A DNA stretch of 52,900 bases from Alphaproteobacteria bacterium (GCA_947474005.1 CANJHI010000016.1:1-52900), one strand, 5' to 3'; positions 17,312 to 29,461 are shown, numbered from the stretch's first letter. Notes: a model not told the origin generated them from the sequence alone. Made by a program: numbers and translations.

Positions 17312-18240
17312 CAGACTTCACTCCCCCGCTTGGTGATGTCACGCAGGATGAAGGCGGCCGCGACTGCCAGGATCGGCACCATGAACAGCGACACGCTGGC
17401 GCCGAGCGGTATGTCGCCGCCCTCGATGCCGACGCGGAACGCCCAGGTGCCGAAGATGTGGGTGCTGTTGAGTGGGCCGCCCGCCGTCAGCACGCGCACG
17501 ATGTCGAAGTTCGCGAAGGTGACGATCAGTGAAAACAGCGCCGTGATGGCGATGATGTTGCGCATCATCGGCAGGGTCACGTACCAGATGCGCTGCCACC
17601 AGGTGGCGCCGTCGATGGCAGCGGCCTCGTAGAGTTGCTCGGGCACCGACTTTAGTGCCGCCAGATACATGATCATGAAAAACGGCGACCCGATCCACAC
17701 GTTCACCAGGATGACGGAGAAGCGGGCCCAGCCGGCCTCGCCGGTCCACGGAATGCGGTCGATGCCGAGAGGCTGCAACAGGTAGTTGATGGCGCTGTAG
17801 GACGGGTCGAACAGCCACAGCCAGGCGAGCGTGCTCATGGCCGGTGGAATGACCCACGGCACCAGCAGCATGCCACGCCACTTGCGCTGGCCCTTGCTCG
17901 GGATGTTGTGCACGAAGTGCGCGACAACGAAGCCGATCAGCGCCTTGAAGATGACGGCCGTGATCGCGAACAGGCAGGATTGATAGACGACCAGCCAGAA
18001 GGTGTCGCGGCCGAACAGGAACTCGAAATTGCCGAAGCCGACGAAGCGCGTCATGCCCTTGTTCAAGGTCGCCAGGTAGACGGCATATCCTGCCGGGTAG
18101 GCGACCAGGATCGTAATCAGCAGGATCAGCGGCAGCGCCATCAAGAAGGCGACGGTCGACTTGCGCTGCATGAGCTTGTGCAGGCTGCTGCGGCTGTCGC
18201 CCATGGCGGCGATCGAACTTGGGGCGGCGATGTCTGCCAT
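17311..18240 (-). CDS. sugar ABC transporter permease (MalF type)
   Basis: 309 residues with six membrane helices. The first, FLMALPLILLITILVAYPAG (about 33-52), is followed by the periplasmic loop typical of CUT1 first permeases. The EAA loop reads YEAAAIDGATWWQRIWYV. It forms the heterodimeric channel with the downstream MalG-type subunit. The gene is 90 bp after the binding-protein gene in the same operon. Confidence 0.93.
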   Translation of the reverse strand: MADIAAPSSIAAMGDSRSSLHKLMQRKSTVAFLMALPLILLITILVAYPAGYAVYLATLNKGMTRFVGFGNFEFLFGRDTFWLVVYQSCLFAITAVIFKALIGFVVAHFVHNIPSKGQRKWRGMLLVPWVIPPAMSTLAWLWLFDPSYSAINYLLQPLGIDRIPWTGEAGWARFSVILVNVWIGSPFFMIMYLAALKSVPEQLYEAAAIDGATWWQRIWYVTLPMMRNIIAITALFSLIVTFANFDIVRVLTAGGPLNSTHIFGTWAFRVGIEGGDIPLGASVSLFMVPILAVAAAFILRDITKRGSEV

Positions 18241-18330
18241 TGGATGCTCCCGGCGAGGTTGGCCGATGCGTTACGCTCGCAGGGACGCCGTCTGTCGACG
18301 GCGCCCCCCGAACGTTCCGAAGTCCCGCGC

Positions 18331-19671
18331 CTAGTTGCGCGAGAAGCCTTCGATTTCCTTGGCGGCCCAGTCGAGGGTCTTGTCCATCGCCTCACCCTTG
18401 TAGTGGCGGACGATCATCTGGGTCTGGATGGCCTGCGTGTAGATCTGCTCGGCGATCTTGTGCGGCGCGGGCGCCGCGGCGATCGACAGGGTCTGATGAT
18501 TGTACGGGTTCGGGTAGTGGAAGAGCGTGCCGGTCGGCGGCCCTTCCTCGGCCCAGGTCTTGAAGGTCGTGAGGTTGGCGAAGGACGGCAGGTCGTAGCC
18601 GCCGCTCGCCGCCACCATCTTCTCGGCCGAGGAGGCCTGGCTGAGGAAGACCAACAGGCTCTTCGCCGCCGACTGGTTCTTGCTGAAGTTCCAGGTGCCC
18701 CAGAAGAACGGCAGGAACGGCCCGAAGCGTCCGGCAGGTCCGGCGGGGAAGCCGTGGGTCCAGCATTGCTCAGCGACCTTCGGGGCGTCGCGCTTGGCAA
18801 CGGCCCAGGCGCTCGGCGGGTTCATGATCAGGGCGCCCTTGCCCGAGACCAACCATTTGTTATTCGACGCATCGTCCCACGCCGGGGCATCCTCCGGCAG
18901 GAAGGCCATCAGCTGCTTGTAGTAGTCGAGGGCTTTGCGGACATTGTCGGTCTTGACCGTGATGTCGCCCTTGGCGTTCACGAGCTGCGCGCCGAACGAA
19001 TGGAAGATCGCGCCGGCTGTGTCGACCGAATCGGATGTCGTGCCGAGGCCGATGCCAAAGGGGACGCCCGCCTTGTGGCAGGCCTGGGCCGCCTTCATGA
19101 AGGCATCGAGATTCCAACCATCGGCCTTCGGCGGTCCACCGGCAGGATACATCGCCTGGATGTCGATACCGGCGTGCTGCTTCAGGAGGTCGATGCGTGT
19201 GCACGGCCCTTTGATCTGGCTGCCGACTGTCGCCGGCACAGCCAGCCACTTGCCGTCCACCTTGCCGAGATATTCAACGGTGCCGTTGACTGCGCCGTTC
19301 TGCTTGATCAGCGGTTCCATGATGTCGTTCATCGGGACGAGCTGCTCGGAGTATCGGGCGGGCAGCCACGTCGAGAAGGCGAGGATGTCGTGACCCGACT
19401 TGGCTTGACCTTCGGCCGCCGTTGTCAGCAGCAACTTGTTGCCTTGCGAGGTGATGAAGTCGAGCGAGACGTCGACCTTCTCCTTGTCGGCCCACTGCTT
19501 GACCAGGTCTTCGGTAGCCTTGTTGGCGCCGGGAACCCAATGGTCCCACAGGCCGAGCGAAAGCTTGCCCGCGGCGTAGGCACCGCGAACGAATGGGGCG
19601 GCGACCATAGCGGTCGACAGAGCGGCCGTACCGGCCACGAAACGACGACGACTGACTTTCCTGGAAGCCAT
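18331..19671 (-). CDS. sugar ABC transporter substrate-binding protein (Tat-exported)
   Basis: 446 residues from the ATG at 19671, which has AGGAGGAAA 7-8 nt upstream; the ATG 8 codons earlier overlaps the ribosome site and is rejected. The N-terminus MASRKVSRRRFVAGTAALS has a twin-arginine motif, with cleavage near GAYA. The mature protein is an extracytoplasmic family-1 binding protein (for example SLGLWDHWVPGANKATEDLV), which captures oligosaccharides or polyols in the periplasm. It is the first gene of the operon binding protein-MalF-MalG-ATPase-SDR-Ldh. Its divergent intergenic region holds a duplicated GTTTGACA element. Confidence 0.9.
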   Translation of the reverse strand: MASRKVSRRRFVAGTAALSTAMVAAPFVRGAYAAGKLSLGLWDHWVPGANKATEDLVKQWADKEKVDVSLDFITSQGNKLLLTTAAEGQAKSGHDILAFSTWLPARYSEQLVPMNDIMEPLIKQNGAVNGTVEYLGKVDGKWLAVPATVGSQIKGPCTRIDLLKQHAGIDIQAMYPAGGPPKADGWNLDAFMKAAQACHKAGVPFGIGLGTTSDSVDTAGAIFHSFGAQLVNAKGDITVKTDNVRKALDYYKQLMAFLPEDAPAWDDASNNKWLVSGKGALIMNPPSAWAVAKRDAPKVAEQCWTHGFPAGPAGRFGPFLPFFWGTWNFSKNQSAAKSLLVFLSQASSAEKMVAASGGYDLPSFANLTTFKTWAEEGPPTGTLFHYPNPYNHQTLSIAAAPAPHKIAEQIYTQAIQTQMIVRHYKGEAMDKTLDWAAKEIEGFSRN

Positions 19672-19995
19672 GAGAAATTTCCTCCTGTACGCCATCCTGA
19701 TCGGACGGCTGATCGTTGGACCGCATCAGCAGGGATGCGATGACCCTCATGTGGAGCCTTGACGCGGATGCTATGCACAAGACGAGACCCAAGCAACGCA
19801 TTTTCGAACGGTTTGACATTTCCCCATCGTTTGACAGGTGGCAGCTGGGACCGGATGCTCCCGCCGCTTCGGGCGAGCGCGAGGCAGAAAGCCTGCAAGA
19901 AAAGCCTGCGAGACAAGGAGCCATCGTGCAGCAAAACACTGTGAAATCGACTTCAGCGATGAGCATCCGCCGCGCCCGTGGCGGAGTTTCCTGAG
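19672..19995. promoter_or_regulatory. divergent intergenic region with duplicated GTTTGACA element
   Basis: This 324-bp gap separates the minus-strand binding-protein gene from the plus-strand aminotransferase gene, so it must hold two promoters. GTTTGACA occurs twice as a direct repeat, at 19811-19818 and 19829-19836 (18 bp apart). TTGACA within each copy could also be a plus-strand -35 box, but no convincing -10 box at 17 bp was found. A regulator site for the transporter operon is the alternative. No other gene is seen in the gap. Confidence 0.4.
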
Positions 19996-21174
19996 ATGCA
20001 AAAAACACCGTCCATCAATCCCTGGCTCGCCGCCGTCGAGCCCTCACCCATCGGTGAAACCAAGCGCTGGGTGCTCGGCCGCAGCTTTCCCGCCGAGCGG
20101 CCGCTGATCGATCTCAGCCAGGCGGTGCCGGGCTATCCGCCGGCAATGGAACTGCGCAAGCATCTCGGCGAACTGCTGCTCGATCCGGCCATGCACGGCT
20201 ACACGCCGATCCTCGGGCTGCCGATCGTGCGCGAAACTTACGCCGCCCATCTCTCGACTTTCTACGGCGCGTCGATCGCCACCGGCGAAGTCGGCATCAC
20301 CTCGGGGTGCAATCAGGCTTTCTGCCTGGCGCTCATGAGCCTCGCCAAAGCCGGCGACCAGGTGATCGTGCCCAGGCCGCATTACTTCAACCACGACATG
20401 TGGATGCGCATGCAGGGCGTCGAGCCGGTGTCGCTCGACTTCCGCCCCGGCTCGGGCGCCGTGCCGAACGCGGAGGACGCGGCGAAGCTGATCGGCCCGC
20501 GCACCCGTGCCATCATCCTCATCTCGCCCAACAACCCGACCGGCGCCGTCTATCCGCGCGCGACCATTCACGCCTTCTACGAACTCGCCAAGCAGCGCGG
20601 CATCGCCCTCATCCTCGACGAGACCTACAAGGACTTCCTGCCGGAAGGCGAGCGGCCGCACGATCTCTTTGCCGATCCGGACTGGCGGGGCACGCTGGTC
20701 CACCTCTACAGCTTCTCCAAGGTCTTCGCGCTCACCGGCTATCGCGTCGGCGGTGTGACGGCGGGTTCAAGCCTGATGGCCGAGATCGAGAAGGCAATGG
20801 ACTGCGTCTCGATCTGCCCGCCGCGGCTAGGCCAGGAAGCCGCCCTCTACGGCCTGCGCAACCTGTTGCCGTGGGCGCGGCGCAACACCGAGGGGCTGAA
20901 GGCGCGGGCCGACATGCTGGGCAACGGCCTCAATCGCTCCAACCGCTGGCGGCTGGTCAGCATCGGCGCCTACTTCGCCTATGTGGAGCATCCGTTCGCG
21001 GGCCGGCGCTCGACCGACGTCTCCAAGCGTCTGGCCGACGAGGAGAATCTGCTGACCATTCCGGGCGACATGTTTGGCGCAGGCCAAGAGCGCTTCGTGC
21101 GGCTGGCCTTCGCGAATGTCGCCGACGACAAGATTCCCGCGGTGCTGGAGCGGCTGGAACGCTTCGGCGCGTAG
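19996..21174 (+). CDS. PLP-dependent aminotransferase, class I/II
   Basis: 392 residues from the ATG at 19996; a GTG six codons earlier is possible. Fold-type I signatures are the G-rich loop TSGCNQAFCLAL, the NNPTGAVYP loop, the Asp of LILDETYKDF that pairs with the pyridine nitrogen, and SFSKVFALTGYRVG, whose Lys forms the Schiff base. It should exchange an amino group between an amino acid and a 2-oxoacid; specificity is not readable. The downstream alpha/beta hydrolase gene follows by 22 bp, so the two probably share a transcript. Confidence 0.92.
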   Translation: MQKTPSINPWLAAVEPSPIGETKRWVLGRSFPAERPLIDLSQAVPGYPPAMELRKHLGELLLDPAMHGYTPILGLPIVRETYAAHLSTFYGASIATGEVGITSGCNQAFCLALMSLAKAGDQVIVPRPHYFNHDMWMRMQGVEPVSLDFRPGSGAVPNAEDAAKLIGPRTRAIILISPNNPTGAVYPRATIHAFYELAKQRGIALILDETYKDFLPEGERPHDLFADPDWRGTLVHLYSFSKVFALTGYRVGGVTAGSSLMAEIEKAMDCVSICPPRLGQEAALYGLRNLLPWARRNTEGLKARADMLGNGLNRSNRWRLVSIGAYFAYVEHPFAGRRSTDVSKRLADEENLLTIPGDMFGAGQERFVRLAFANVADDKIPAVLERLERFGA

Positions 21175-21196
21175 GTATTGCAGGACGGAGAGCGAG

Positions 21197-22069
21197 ATGC
21201 CGCAGGCAACGACACCCGATGGCGTGAAACTCTATTACGAGGAGGCCGGCAGCGGCACGCCCATCCTCTTCGTTCACGAATACAGCGGCGACTGGCGCAG
21301 CTGGGAGCCGCAGATGCGCTTCTTCGCCCGCCGGCACCGCTGCATCACCTACTCCTTCCGCGGCTACCCCGGCTCCGACGTGCCGGAAAGTGCTTCGATG
21401 TACTCCCAGCAACATGCCGTCGACGACGCCCGGCACGTGCTCGACCACCTGAAGATCGCCAAGGCGCACGTGGTGGGCCTGTCGCAAGGCGCGTTTGCCA
21501 CGGCCCATTTCGGCCGCTGCTATCCCGACCGGGCCCTGTCGCTCACCCTGGCGGGCGTCGGCTCCGGTGCCGGCCGCGACGGCCACGAGAAGTTCAAGCA
21601 GAACGCCCAGGCGACCGCCAAGAAGATCCGCGCCGAGGGCATGAAAAAGTATGCCGAAAGCCTGATCGGCAATCCGACGCGCTCGCGCTTCAAGCAGAAG
21701 GATCCGCGCGGCTTTGCCGAGTTCGTCCGCTATCTCGGCGAGCATCCCGACGTCGGCGCCGCCAACACCATGGAGAATTATCAGGGCAAGCGGCCGTCGT
21801 TGTACGACTTCGAGGACGAGTGGAAGAAGCTCGACCTCCCGACCTTGATCATCTGCGGCGACGAGGACGATCCCTGCCTGGAACCCAGCCTCTACCTCAA
21901 GCGCGTGCTGGCGAATGCCGGCCTCGCGATGTTCGCCAAGACCGGCCACACCGTGAACATCGAGGAGCCGGACGCCTTCAATCGCGAGGTCTGGAATTTC
22001 ATCACGCTCGCCGAGGCCGGCAAATGGACACCGGGCCATCCGGCGGCGATCGGCGCTAGCCCGGTCTGA
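21197..22069 (+). CDS. alpha/beta hydrolase
   Basis: 290 residues. The order HEYSG oxyanion segment (near residue 27), the nucleophile elbow GLSQGAFA (Ser about 95), an acidic residue after ICGDEDD and the final His in KTGHTVNIEEP forms a complete Ser-Asp-His triad. Relatives hydrolyse esters, lactones or C-C bonds of small molecules. The ATG at 21197 has ACGGAGAG upstream. The 3' end overlaps the convergent thiD gene by 14 nt. Confidence 0.88.
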   Translation: MPQATTPDGVKLYYEEAGSGTPILFVHEYSGDWRSWEPQMRFFARRHRCITYSFRGYPGSDVPESASMYSQQHAVDDARHVLDHLKIAKAHVVGLSQGAFATAHFGRCYPDRALSLTLAGVGSGAGRDGHEKFKQNAQATAKKIRAEGMKKYAESLIGNPTRSRFKQKDPRGFAEFVRYLGEHPDVGAANTMENYQGKRPSLYDFEDEWKKLDLPTLIICGDEDDPCLEPSLYLKRVLANAGLAMFAKTGHTVNIEEPDAFNREVWNFITLAEAGKWTPGHPAAIGASPV

Positions 22070-22853
22070 CCGTCACTGCGTGATTGAGCGGACCGTGGCC
22101 GCGGCCAAAGCCGGGCGCGGTCTCGATGGCGGCACGCACATAGGTCCTGGCGCGGATCACGGCGTCCTTGAGGGTCATCTTCTGGGCAAGGCCAGCGGCG
22201 ATCGCCGACGCCAGGGTGCAGCCGGTGCCGTGCGTGCTGCGGCTTTCTATGCGCGCGTCCTCGAACCGGTCGAAACGCCCGTCGTGGAACAGCAGGTCGA
22301 TCACGCGATCGCCCTCGAGATGCCCACCCTTCATCAGGATCGCCTTGGGACCCAGCCGGGCAAGATGCTCGGCGGCGCGGCGCATGTCGGCTTCGGTGCG
22401 GACCGGAAATCCCACGAGAACTTCGGCCTCAGGGAGGTTGGGCGTTAGCAGCGCCGCCATCGGCAGCAGCACGTCACGTAGTGCGGCCTCGGCCGCGCTC
22501 AGCAACAGCCGATGTCCCCCTTTTGCGATCATGACGGGATCGACGACCACAGGCGTGCCGGGCGCATGCTTGCGGAAAGCGGCCGCAACCGTTTCGATTA
22601 CCTCGACGTTATGCAGCATGCCGGTCTTCAGTGCGTCGGCGCCGATGTCGGTGAGCACGACTTCTATCTGCTGGGCGATGAAGGCGGGCTCGACCGCCAC
22701 GACACCGTGCACGCCTTCCGTATTCTGGGCCGTCAGCGCGGTGATCGCCGTTGCGGCAAAACCATTCATGGCGGTCACCGCCTTGATGTCCGCCTGGATC
22801 CCCGCCCCGCCGCCGGAATCCGATCCGGCGACGATCAGAACGCGACCCTTCAT
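22056..22853 (-). CDS. thiD: hydroxymethylpyrimidine/phosphomethylpyrimidine kinase ThiD
   Basis: 265 residues, the normal length. The N-terminus [21 protein letters not shown] is the HMP-binding motif. [11 protein letters not shown] and the C-terminal [18 protein letters not shown] anion hole (with GTGC) are the ribokinase-family ATP/phosphate sites. ThiD phosphorylates 4-amino-5-hydroxymethyl-2-methylpyrimidine twice for thiamine biosynthesis. The start codon overlaps the glmM stop by 4 nt, so it is translated with the folP-glmM operon. It converges with, and overlaps by 14 nt, the alpha/beta hydrolase gene. Confidence 0.95.
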   Translation of the reverse strand: MKGRVLIVAGSDSGGGAGIQADIKAVTAMNGFAATAITALTAQNTEGVHGVVAVEPAFIAQQIEVVLTDIGADALKTGMLHNVEVIETVAAAFRKHAPGTPVVVDPVMIAKGGHRLLLSAAEAALRDVLLPMAALLTPNLPEAEVLVGFPVRTEADMRRAAEHLARLGPKAILMKGGHLEGDRVIDLLFHDGRFDRFEDARIESRSTHGTGCTLASAIAAGLAQKMTLKDAVIRARTYVRAAIETAPGFGRGHGPLNHAVTVRPG

Positions 22854-24199
22854 GCCGCCTGCCGGGGAATCGCCTCGATGATCTGGTCGACGACGGTGCG
22901 CACGAGTTCCGAATCGTCGCCTTCGGCCATGACACGGATCAACGGCTCGGTGCCGGACTTGCGCACCAGGATGCGGCCGTTCTTGCCCAGCCGCTGCTCG
23001 GCGGCGGCGATCGCCTTGACGACGGAGACCGCGCCCATGGCCGCATTCGCATCCCCTACACGCACGTTCTTCAGGAGTTGCGGCACCGGCGTGAAGGCAT
23101 GGAAGACCTCGCTCGCGGGCTTGCCCGATTTGATCATGGCCGACAGCGCCTGCAGGGCGGCCATGAGGCCGTCTCCCGTGGTGGCGTGATCGGTCATGAT
23201 GATGTGGCCGGACTGCTCGCCGCCCAGATTGAATCCGCCGGCACGCATCCGCTCGAGGACGTAGCGGTCGCCCACCTGCGTGCGCGCCAGCGACAGGCCA
23301 CGCGCCGCGAGATAGCGCTCCAGTCCAAGATTGGACATGACGGTGGCGACCACGCCACCTCCAGCCAGCCGTCCATCACGCGCCCAAAGGTCGGCGATCG
23401 TGCCCATCAGCTGATCGCCGTCGATCAGCCGGCCCTGCTCGCAAACCATCAGCACGCGATCGGCATCGCCATCGAGGGCGATGCCGATGTTCGCTCCGTG
23501 AGCGACCACCTGCTCCTGCAGGACCGCCGGGTGCGTCGAGCCGCAGCCACCGTTGATATTGAAGCCGTCCGGCGCGACCGCGACCGAAATAACCTCGGCG
23601 CCAAGCTCCCACAGTACCGTCGGCGCCACCTTGTAGGCGGCGCCATTGGCACAATCGACGACGACCTTGAGGCCCGAGAGATCGAGACCGCGCGCCGCCG
23701 ACGCTTTCACCGCCTCGATGTAGCGGCCATCGACGTCATCGAGCCGCTTGGCGCGGCCAATATGCTGCGGCGCTGCAAGCTGCATGCTGGAGTGCGATTC
23801 CACCAGGGCTTCGATCTTGTCTTCGACGGCGTCGGAAAGCTTGAAGCCGTCGGGACCGAACAGCTTGATGCCGTTGTCCTCGTACGAATTGTGCGACGCC
23901 GAAATCATCACGCCCATGTCGGCACGCATCGATCGCGTCAGGAAACCGACGGCCGGCGTCGGAATCGGCCCCAGCAGCAGAACATCGACGCCGACGGACA
24001 GGAATCCCGCCGTCATCGCCTGCTCGATCATGTAGCCGGAGAGCCGGGTATCCTTGCCGATGACGGCGCGGTGGCGGTGCCCGCCCTGCCTGAATACCTG
24101 CCCGGCCGCCATGCCGATGCGCATGGCGATCTCGGCGGTCATGGATTCGCTGTTGGCGCGACCGCGCACACCATCGGTGCCGAAAAGGGAACGGGACAT
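22850..24199 (-). CDS. glmM: phosphoglucosamine mutase GlmM
   Basis: 449 residues, typical of GlmM (445-450). [16 protein letters not shown] starts the protein. The phosphoserine loop [13 protein letters not shown] places the catalytic Ser at 102. LDGDADR binds Mg2+, and a late [13 protein letters not shown] loop binds the substrate phosphate. The enzyme converts glucosamine-6-phosphate to glucosamine-1-phosphate for peptidoglycan and LPS precursors. The ORF is open 45 codons upstream, but that part lies in folP and is not conserved. It is 10 bp after folP and 4 nt overlapping thiD. Confidence 0.96.
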   Translation of the reverse strand: MSRSLFGTDGVRGRANSESMTAEIAMRIGMAAGQVFRQGGHRHRAVIGKDTRLSGYMIEQAMTAGFLSVGVDVLLLGPIPTPAVGFLTRSMRADMGVMISASHNSYEDNGIKLFGPDGFKLSDAVEDKIEALVESHSSMQLAAPQHIGRAKRLDDVDGRYIEAVKASAARGLDLSGLKVVVDCANGAAYKVAPTVLWELGAEVISVAVAPDGFNINGGCGSTHPAVLQEQVVAHGANIGIALDGDADRVLMVCEQGRLIDGDQLMGTIADLWARDGRLAGGGVVATVMSNLGLERYLAARGLSLARTQVGDRYVLERMRAGGFNLGGEQSGHIIMTDHATTGDGLMAALQALSAMIKSGKPASEVFHAFTPVPQLLKNVRVGDANAAMGAVSVVKAIAAAEQRLGKNGRILVRKSGTEPLIRVMAEGDDSELVRTVVDQIIEAIPRQAA

Positions 24200-24209
24200 G
24201 CGCCGGAGC

Positions 24210-25024
24210 CTATCGCATCGCCATCGAAACGGCGAGAGCCTGCCGCGTGCCGGCGACATCGTGCACCCGAACGATGGCGGCCCCGCGGCGCGCGGCCTCG
24301 ACCGCCAGCCATACCGATCCCGGATCGCGGTCACGGGCCTTGTGAACGCCGGTAAGCTTGCCGATGAAACTCTTGCGCGAGCACCCGATCAGCACCGGAT
24401 AGCCCGTATCGCCCAGCCGGCCCGCCCCCGCGATCAGCTCGAGTTCCTGGGCGACGCTCTTGCCGAAGCCGATGCCGGGATCGAGAGCGATCCTCTCCCG
24501 CTTCATACCGACTGCTACACACACTGCGACTCGATCGAGCAGGAACTGGCGGACCTCGTCCACGACGTTGACGTAGGCCGGCCCTGCGAAGGTGTTCTCC
24601 GGCAAGCCGCGCCGATGCATCAGGACAACGTCGGCATCCCGGCTGGCCACCAGCGGCAGCATCGCCTCGTCGTCGCGGAGCGCCGAGACATCGTTCACGA
24701 TGCGCGCGCCGGCATCGAGCGCCGCGCGAGCGACCAATGCCCGTCGCGTATCGATCGAGACACGCACCTTCTGCCGCGCCAGGCCTTCGACCACGGGCAG
24801 GATGCGGCGCAGTTCCTCGTCCGGCGACGTCGGCTGCGAGCCAGGACGGGTGGATTCACCGCCGACATCGACGATGTCGGCGCCCTCCGAAACGAAACGC
24901 AGGCCATCGTCGATGGCCTGCGCCGGGTCGAGGCGTTCACCGCCGTCGGAAAATGAATCGGGCGTGACGTTGACGATCGCCATCAGGAGCGGGCGATCGA
25001 GTGGAATGCCGGCGTAGGCCGCCG

Positions 25025-25028
<4 letters not shown>
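24210..25028 (-). CDS. folP: dihydropteroate synthase FolP
   Basis: 272 residues. [14 protein letters not shown] (pterin/metal loop), [22 protein letters not shown] and a C-terminal RVHDV segment identify the enzyme that joins p-aminobenzoate to dihydropterin pyrophosphate. The start used is a TTG at 25028 overlapping the ftsH stop (TTGA). The ATG 15 codons later would begin just before the first catalytic motif and remove the N-terminal strand, so TTG is preferred. The order ftsH-folP-glmM is conserved in proteobacteria. Confidence 0.93.
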
Positions 25029-26965
<1,937 letters not shown>

Positions 26966-26990
26966 AGGCTCATTTCCGTTGAAGGGGGCT

Positions 26991-28073
26991 TCAATCTACA
27001 TGGGATGCGGCTGGCTCGCCGCAAGCAAAAAATTCAGCCGGAACGAGCGGCTGGCGTCCGTTCCTGCCACTTTCGGGCCATACAATCCAGCGCAGGCGGC
27101 GGCTCGGCAGGACTTGCCGCAGCGTCAAACGGCAGGCCGATAGCGTGAAATCCTGGCCTTTGCCCGATTTGCCGCGGACCACGGGGCCCGCAAGGCGATG
27201 CGCGGCCCGTTCGGCCCGATCACGGCGCGGCGCATGATCGCGCCCGCCGATGGCCAGGACGACCCGGCTGAGCAGCCTTGCCTGTAGACTCGCGTCCAAC
27301 CGGCAGAATCCGGCCCGGTCGATGATGGCACCCCCGGTCTGGTCGAATTCCAGCGTCTCGATCGCCGCTCGGGCCAGGCGCCGCTCGTCGTCAGCTCGGG
27401 CACCATGTTCACCGGCGGCGAAGGTCGCGCTCGACGGCGCAGCCGCACGCAGGCGCGCCCTCTCGAAACGCAGGTCGGCGTTCGACGGGTCGTCGATCCA
27501 CGGCACGCCGCGCGCCAGCAGCGTCGCGGTGAGCCGCTCCCGCGGCACGGTGAGCAGCGGACGCAGCAATCGCACGTCCGCTCGTTCGACCAGTGCCGCC
27601 ATGCCGGCAAGCCCGTCGGGGCCGCTGCCGCGGGCGGCGCGCATGATCACGGTTTCGGCCTGGTCGTCGGCGTGGTGGGCCAGAAGAAGATGAAGGATGC
27701 CGCGGCGGCGGCATTCACCTGACAACAGGCGGTAGCGTTCGGTCCGGGCGGCCGCCTGCAGGCCGCTTCGCGGCTTCGGCCCCGACCAGCAAAGCACGAC
27801 AGCCTCGATCCCGAGGCTTTTCAGCAAGGTACGCGTCGAGGTCGCTTCCTCGTCCGATCCGGACCGCAGGCCATGATCGACGATCAGGGCGACGATCCGC
27901 CCGCTTCGCACTGCCGCCCAATCACGCGCCAGCAGGGCCAGAGCCAGTGAATCCCGCCCCCCTGAAACAGCCACCGCGACGACAGGCTCGGCTTCGAACG
28001 GATCGAACGGCGCCATCAGGCGCGCGAAGGTGCCGGCATCGACCAGCTGGGAGTCGTCGGGCGTCAGCCGCAT
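26991..28073 (-). CDS. tilS: tRNA(Ile)-lysidine synthase TilS
   Basis: 360 residues. The PP-loop SGGRDS (37-42) and the following [24 protein letters not shown] and WIDDPSN motifs are diagnostic. TilS converts the wobble C of tRNA-Ile(CAU) to lysidine, so it should be essential. The C-terminal part is short and Arg-rich, as in alphaproteobacterial forms. The start codon overlaps the cpoB stop region by 10 nt; ftsH follows 25 bp later. Confidence 0.95.
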   Translation of the reverse strand: MRLTPDDSQLVDAGTFARLMAPFDPFEAEPVVAVAVSGGRDSLALALLARDWAAVRSGRIVALIVDHGLRSGSDEEATSTRTLLKSLGIEAVVLCWSGPKPRSGLQAAARTERYRLLSGECRRRGILHLLLAHHADDQAETVIMRAARGSGPDGLAGMAALVERADVRLLRPLLTVPRERLTATLLARGVPWIDDPSNADLRFERARLRAAAPSSATFAAGEHGARADDERRLARAAIETLEFDQTGGAIIDRAGFCRLDASLQARLLSRVVLAIGGRDHAPRRDRAERAAHRLAGPVVRGKSGKGQDFTLSACRLTLRQVLPSRRLRWIVWPESGRNGRQPLVPAEFFACGEPAASHVD

Positions 28074-28798
28074 CCGTTCTTCTGACGCTCCTGCTCGATC
28101 CGGCGCTTCTGCAGGTCGGTGGCGCGAGGATAGTCCTGGGCGAAGCGCGCGAAGATCGCGCAGGCGTCAGGCTTGCGACCCAGGGTCGCCAGGGTAATGC
28201 CGAGCTTCAGTAGATTGTCCGGCCCCTTCGGGCTCGACTTGTAGGCCTTGTAGCCCTCGGCAAAGGCCGTCATCGCATTCTGATAATCGCGACGCGCATA
28301 ATAGGTCTCGCCCAGCCAGTACTGGGCGTTGCCGGCCAGCGCATGCTGCGGATTGCGCTGCACGAAAGCCCGGAACCCCTTCTCGGCGCCGGCATAGTCG
28401 CCGTCCTGCAGCTTTTTGAAGGCATCGTTGTAGACTTGGTCGGCGGCACCTGCCGCGGCGGCCGGCGGCGCGCCTGCTGGCGGCGCAGCACCAGGCGGCG
28501 CCGCAGCAGCAGTCGACGGGGTGGTCGGACGGGCAGCCGGTGCGCCGCCCGGGCGACCACCGCCCTTCTCCACCTGGTCCAGACGGAATTCGTAGTCCGC
28601 CTGCATCTTCTCCATCTGCTGCTGGAGCTGCTGGTTGCGGTACTGCAACTGCTCGATCTGCCCCGTCAGAAGCGAAATCGCCTGTTGCAGCTGGTTGAGC
28701 CGGTCCTCGACATAGACAGGGTCCGCCCGCTGGGCAGCCGCCGCCGTCGGCAGCGCGAGGGCGACGAGGATCAGAAGCCGCAAGGGCAATTTCTTCAT
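28064..28798 (-). CDS. cpoB: cell-division coordinator CpoB (Tol-Pal system YbgF)
   Basis: 244 residues from the ATG at 28798 (MKKLPLRLLILVALALPTA, a signal peptide). A coiled coil rich in Gln follows (about 27-72, DRLNQLQQAISLLTGQIEQL), then a Pro/Ala-rich linker (about 78-120) and a C-terminal TPR domain of about three repeats (ADQVYNDAFKKLQDGDYAGA..., GNAQYWLGETYYARRDYQNA...). CpoB links the Tol-Pal machine to peptidoglycan synthesis at the septum. A longer ORF starting 20 codons upstream lacks a signal sequence. It follows pal and precedes tilS, overlapping it by 10 nt. Confidence 0.94.
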   Translation of the reverse strand: MKKLPLRLLILVALALPTAAAAQRADPVYVEDRLNQLQQAISLLTGQIEQLQYRNQQLQQQMEKMQADYEFRLDQVEKGGGRPGGAPAARPTTPSTAAAAPPGAAPPAGAPPAAAAGAADQVYNDAFKKLQDGDYAGAEKGFRAFVQRNPQHALAGNAQYWLGETYYARRDYQNAMTAFAEGYKAYKSSPKGPDNLLKLGITLATLGRKPDACAIFARFAQDYPRATDLQKRRIEQERQKNGCG

Positions 28799-28860
28799 GG
28801 CGATCGATTGTTTCAATCTAAACGCGGCCATTTTCAGGCATGACCGCCCGGCCTCCAAAC

Positions 28861-28888
28861 GAAAACGCCGGCCGCGGGGCGGCCGGCG
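28861..28888 (-). terminator. terminator-like hairpin after pal
   Basis: A perfect 10-bp stem, CGCCGGCCGC/GCGGCCGGCG with a 3-nt loop (28866-28888), lies 41 nt after the pal stop. Its minus-strand transcript continues TTTTC (28865-28861). The short U tract and very stable stem suggest intrinsic termination, perhaps partial, before cpoB. Confidence 0.6.
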
Positions 28889-28928
28889 CTCGAAATCATT
28901 GCAGGATCACCGTTGCGGTGACGCCTCC

Positions 28929-29387
28929 TTACTGAAGAGCCGTCACGGCGCGGCGGTTGCGCGCCCATGCCGCCTCGTCGGAACCGACGGGATCGGGACG
29001 CTCCTTGCCATAGCTGATCGTCTTGACCCGGGCCGCCGGAATGCCTTGCGCGACCAGATATTGGCGGGCCGCATTGGCGCGGCGTTCGCCCAGCGCCAGA
29101 TTGTATTCGCGGGTGCCGCGCTCGTCGCAATGGCCTTCGATGGTGATCTGGTAGTTGCCGTACTTCTTCAGCCACTCGGCCTGGCGGTTCAACGTCTGCC
29201 GGCCGTCTTCGCGGACCGTGGACTGGTCGGTTTCGAAGAACACCCGGTCCCCGACGTTCTGCCGGAAGTCGGCAACCGAGCCCGGTGTCACGGTCGTGGT
29301 TGCAGGTGCAGCCGCCTGTTGGTCGTTGCTGCAAGCCGCGATGAGAATCATCGCCGCGATGGCTGTCAAAGCCTTGATCATGCGCAT
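28929..29387 (-). CDS. pal: peptidoglycan-associated lipoprotein Pal
   Basis: 152 residues. The lipoprotein signal has lipobox LIAAC (Cys about 19). The OmpA-C domain contains VFFETDQS, YQITIEGHCDERGTREYNLALG and RRANAARQYLVAQGI, with the Asp and Arg that bind diaminopimelate. Pal anchors the outer membrane to the cell wall and works with TolB. The ATG at 29387 follows GGAG at 9 nt; the ATG two codons on (29381) is an alternative with AAAAGG 6 nt upstream. Confidence 0.96.
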   Translation of the reverse strand: MRMIKALTAIAAMILIAACSNDQQAAAPATTTVTPGSVADFRQNVGDRVFFETDQSTVREDGRQTLNRQAEWLKKYGNYQITIEGHCDERGTREYNLALGERRANAARQYLVAQGIPAARVKTISYGKERPDPVGSDEAAWARNRRAVTALQ

Positions 29388-29461
29388 CCTTTTCCACTCC
29401 CTGACAACATCGACCCGGGCGCAGGAGCCGCTCTGGTCGACAAAAAATAGAATATCCTTCG

